From assembly GCA_003695505.1 (NCBI GenBank), contig RFIY01000277.1, positions 1-5,376 on the forward strand: DNA of 5,376 nt, read 5' to 3'. Source of the DNA: J088 sp003695505 [NCBI: Candidatus Dadabacteria bacterium]. Lineage in GTDB: Bacteria; J088. Both the position numbers and the translations under genes were made by a program. The notes beneath the pieces are model-generated. The model saw only the letters and a program-made list of their open reading frames with translations. It did not search any database and was not told the origin of the DNA. Numbering within the stretch: the first letter of the stretch is position 1; each line of letters begins with the position of its first letter. Shown in pieces: positions 3,214 through 5,376 of the stretch.

Positions 3214-5376
3214 TTATCCGTCGAGGCCCGGCTTTGTCTGCCCCCGAATAGAGGCGGGACCAGGCTTCGCGGATCCGGTTCCCGCACCCACGTCGATCTG
3301 CCAGGTCTTGCGCACGCCCGCCGTCAGGTCATCGCCCGACAAGGACGGGCCGGAACGCACCGTGACGTTGCCCGAAAACTCGATGCAGTAGGTGCCGACG
3401 TCGTCCGGCGCGGTAATTCCCAGCAACGAGACGGTGTGCGCACCCGTACTGACGTTGACCGCCACCGGGAACGGCCGCGACGGTGCCGGCATCGACGAGA
3501 CGACCGCGCCATCGACATACAATGCGAAGGTATCGTCGTTGGCCGCGCCACAGTCTCCATAGGTGATCGTGACGTTGGCCTCCTCGACCTCGAACGGCAG
3601 CGGCTCCGATGTTCGGTCACCGACCGTGACGATCACATCACCCGACACGGCATCCTTCGGCACGGACACGACCAGAAAGGCCGGCGTCGCCGCCAGGACG
3701 GGTGCGTTGACGCGACCGTCTTTTCCGGCAAACGTCACGGTGTGGTCGCCGAGCCGTGTACTGAAGCCACAGCCGTAGATGCGGACTCTGGTGCCCGCGG
3801 CACCTTTTGCCGGTTCCAGACCCGTCGCCTGAATCGAGTCCGCGGCGACCTGAATCACCGCATCACTTTCGACGGTCTGGTTCTGATGGCGCACGACCAG
3901 ATGGTACTCACCATCGGACAGATCGCCGGTGGCAAACTCGACCGTCATCGCGCTGCCGTCGGGCCGGATGTAGACGGGGTCACCATCCGCGCGCCCGAGT
4001 GAGACTTCTGGCTTGACCGTCTTCTTCCAGAACAGTGACCCCTGCGGAACGGGATTGAAGCCGCGCCCATTGACATAGAGCTTCACTGGCTTGCCGTCCG
4101 GGTCGGGCGCCAGACAGGCTGGCTGCACCGACTGAATGTCGAGCGGATAGTCCAGCTCGAAATTGATCTGGCCCGACGTCGACAGCATGTCAGTTGCGCT
4201 GAGCACGACGGAGCCAAAGGTATTGACGGCGCCGAGCCCTTCCCAGGCCGCCTTGATCTGCCCAAGATACGGCGTGATATAGACCGCGATCTGTTTGGCG
4301 ACCTGGGCCGACAGTTTCTTCAGTACCGCCTCTGGTGTGAGCCAGCCCAGTCCGCGTGCGACCACCTTCGCGAACGCCTGACAGGCGTCACCCGGCGGCA
4401 ACTGCAGGCAGCTCGCGAGAAACTGATCGACGATCACATCGAAGATGCGTTTCTTGACCGTGCGCATCATGCCATTGGGATTGGAGATGATGCTCTGGAT
4501 CACGCCATTCCACTTGTCTGGACCGATCAGGTCGATCAGGATGCTGGCCGCATCCTGGGAGCGCAACTTCTGGCCGAGCAGTTTCTTGAGCATGAACTCG
4601 TTGAACAGTGGCAACACGACCCCGTCGAGGACGAGTCGCCCGACGAGATAACTGCGCACATAGCCATCTGCGCTGTTGCCTCTGGCGCCTGCCGTAATGA
4701 TTTCGAATGTCGAGTCGCGACCCGCGACCGGAACGTTTGTCGACGACGCGATGAACAACAGGCCCCAGCCCTGCGGTCCGATGATATTACTGTCCCAGGG
4801 GTGGCGGATGTGCGGCCGAATCTCGGTCCCGTCCGCGGCAACCACCCGGGCCGACATATACAGTTTCGTGTCGTTCTGCAGATCGATGTCGGCGGGTTCA
4901 ATCGGTTCGAGTCGAACGCCTTCCTGCTCCTGAGCCGGCTTGAAGTCAGGTACGGCCGGCGCCAGGCCGGTCGTTGACTGCAACGTCGTCGCGACACGCT
5001 CGGCCGCCGCGGCCAGCGCCGCGCCGTAGGCGTCGAGCAGACGGCCATCTTCGAAGGCCGCAAATGCGCGCGGATTGCGATCGAGTCGCTCGGCCAGTAC
5101 CGTCGCAAACTCGCCGACCTCGGGCGTCGCCGCGATTTCGCTGCGAATCAGACTCCACCGTGTGACCGGCTGCGACGCCATGTAGCCGAGTCCGACAAAG
5201 ATGGCCTGGATCGCGGTCGATTCGGCGGACAGCTCGACGCTCGTATCGTCGGGCAGCACGAGCGCGGCATAGATGGCATAAGGTCCGTTCTTGTCTTCGC
5301 CGTTCAGCGTCAGAACGTCGGCCTCGGCGTCGACCCGAAGCGCGCCGGCGTCTCCTGCGCGATCCACTTCGAGGAC
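3214..5376 (-). CDS. Large IPT/TIG-domain surface or secreted protein (N-terminus beyond the window)
   Basis: The frame is open through the right edge and about 720 residues are visible; residues are counted here from the valine codon at 5367. A beta-strand region (about 1-48) leads into S-A-E-S-T-A (47-52) and a helical region to about 135. A beta-rich domain (about 160-255) and a second helical region (about 256-395) follow. Two Ig-like IPT/TIG units come next. The first (about 410-508) has L-Y-V-N-G-R-G-F-N-P (430-439). The second (about 511-596) is a good match, with I-Q-A-T-G-L-E-P, G-T-R-V-R-I-Y-G-C-G-F and V-V-S-V-P. A C-terminal beta domain (about 598-694) has F-A-L-Y-V-D-G and P-D-D-V-G-T-Y, and a Gly/Pro-rich tail ends the protein. 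Six cysteines (320, 329, 418, 533, 606, 661) could form disulfides. TIG folds usually mediate binding in extracellular proteins; no catalytic motif is visible. The GTG at 5367 is unlikely to be the true start because the sequence continues smoothly upstream. An export signal would lie outside the window. Confidence 0.85.
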   Translation of the reverse strand, partial: VLEVDRAGDAGALRVDAEADVLTLNGEDKNGPYAIYAALVLPDDTSVELSAESTAIQAIFVGLGYMASQPVTRWSLIRSEIAATPEVGEFATVLAERLDRNPRAFAAFEDGRLLDAYGAALAAAAERVATTLQSTTGLAPAVPDFKPAQEQEGVRLEPIEPADIDLQNDTKLYMSARVVAADGTEIRPHIRHPWDSNIIGPQGWGLLFIASSTNVPVAGRDSTFEIITAGARGNSADGYVRSYLVGRLVLDGVVLPLFNEFMLKKLLGQKLRSQDAASILIDLIGPDKWNGVIQSIISNPNGMMRTVKKRIFDVIVDQFLASCLQLPPGDACQAFAKVVARGLGWLTPEAVLKKLSAQVAKQIAVYITPYLGQIKAAWEGLGAVNTFGSVVLSATDMLSTSGQINFELDYPLDIQSVQPACLAPDPDGKPVKLYVNGRGFNPVPQGSLFWKKTVKPEVSLGRADGDPVYIRPDGSAMTVEFATGDLSDGEYHLVVRHQNQTVESDAVIQVAADSIQATGLEPAKGAAGTRVRIYGCGFSTRLGDHTVTFAGKDGRVNAPVLAATPAFLVVSVPKDAVSGDVIVTVGDRTSEPLPFEVEEANVTITYGDCGAANDDTFALYVDGAVVSSMPAPSRPFPVAVNVSTGAHTVSLLGITAPDDVGTYCIEFSGNVTVRSGPSLSGDDLTAGVRKTWQIDVGAGTGSAKPGPASIRGQTKPGLDG

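Noticed and set aside
3436-4002. Plus-strand open frame of 188 codons
   Set aside because: It is antisense to the well-supported TIG-domain coding region, is Arg/Asp-rich with no recognisable motif, and lacks a ribosome site.

Overview
This 5.4 kb window is GC-rich, densely packed chromosomal DNA with bacterial gene structure: short spacers, GTG starts, overlapping stop/start pairs and exported proteins. The gene content suggests a high-GC proteobacterium, perhaps a gammaproteobacterium. That placement is an impression from the protein sequences, not a search result. I see no tRNA, rRNA, CRISPR array, insertion sequence or phage module.

Left part (1-880, plus strand). The C-terminal tail of an unidentified gene overlaps a gamma-glutamylcyclotransferase-like gene (47-469). 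The end of that gene carries a compact set of nested inverted repeats (452-487). About 35 bp further on is a near-consensus sigma-54 (-24/-12) promoter (521-537), then a strong Shine-Dalgarno site and a small exported protein of unknown function (581-844). This promoter-controlled small gene is the most interesting unit in the window. A UUCG-loop hairpin (859-876) separates it from the next gene on the opposite strand.

Middle part (878-2274, minus strand). A GDP-L-fucose synthase gene (fcl/wcaG) with all expected catalytic residues is followed, 77 bp downstream, by a conserved-hypothetical 120-residue protein. The usual fcl partner, GDP-mannose 4,6-dehydratase (gmd), is not in the window.

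Right-centre part (2275-3201, plus strand). A 92 bp divergent intergenic region leads into a PaaI-like hotdog thioesterase. Its end overlaps the start of a small protein with about three membrane segments, so the two are probably translationally coupled.

Right part (3214-5376, minus strand). A large protein, open at the right edge and so lacking its N-terminus here, ends 12 bp from the convergent membrane-protein gene. It alternates beta-rich and helical regions and ends with two IPT/TIG-like Ig folds plus a C-terminal beta domain. It is probably a surface or secreted protein. Apart from the sigma-54 unit, the window reads as ordinary housekeeping and envelope genes.
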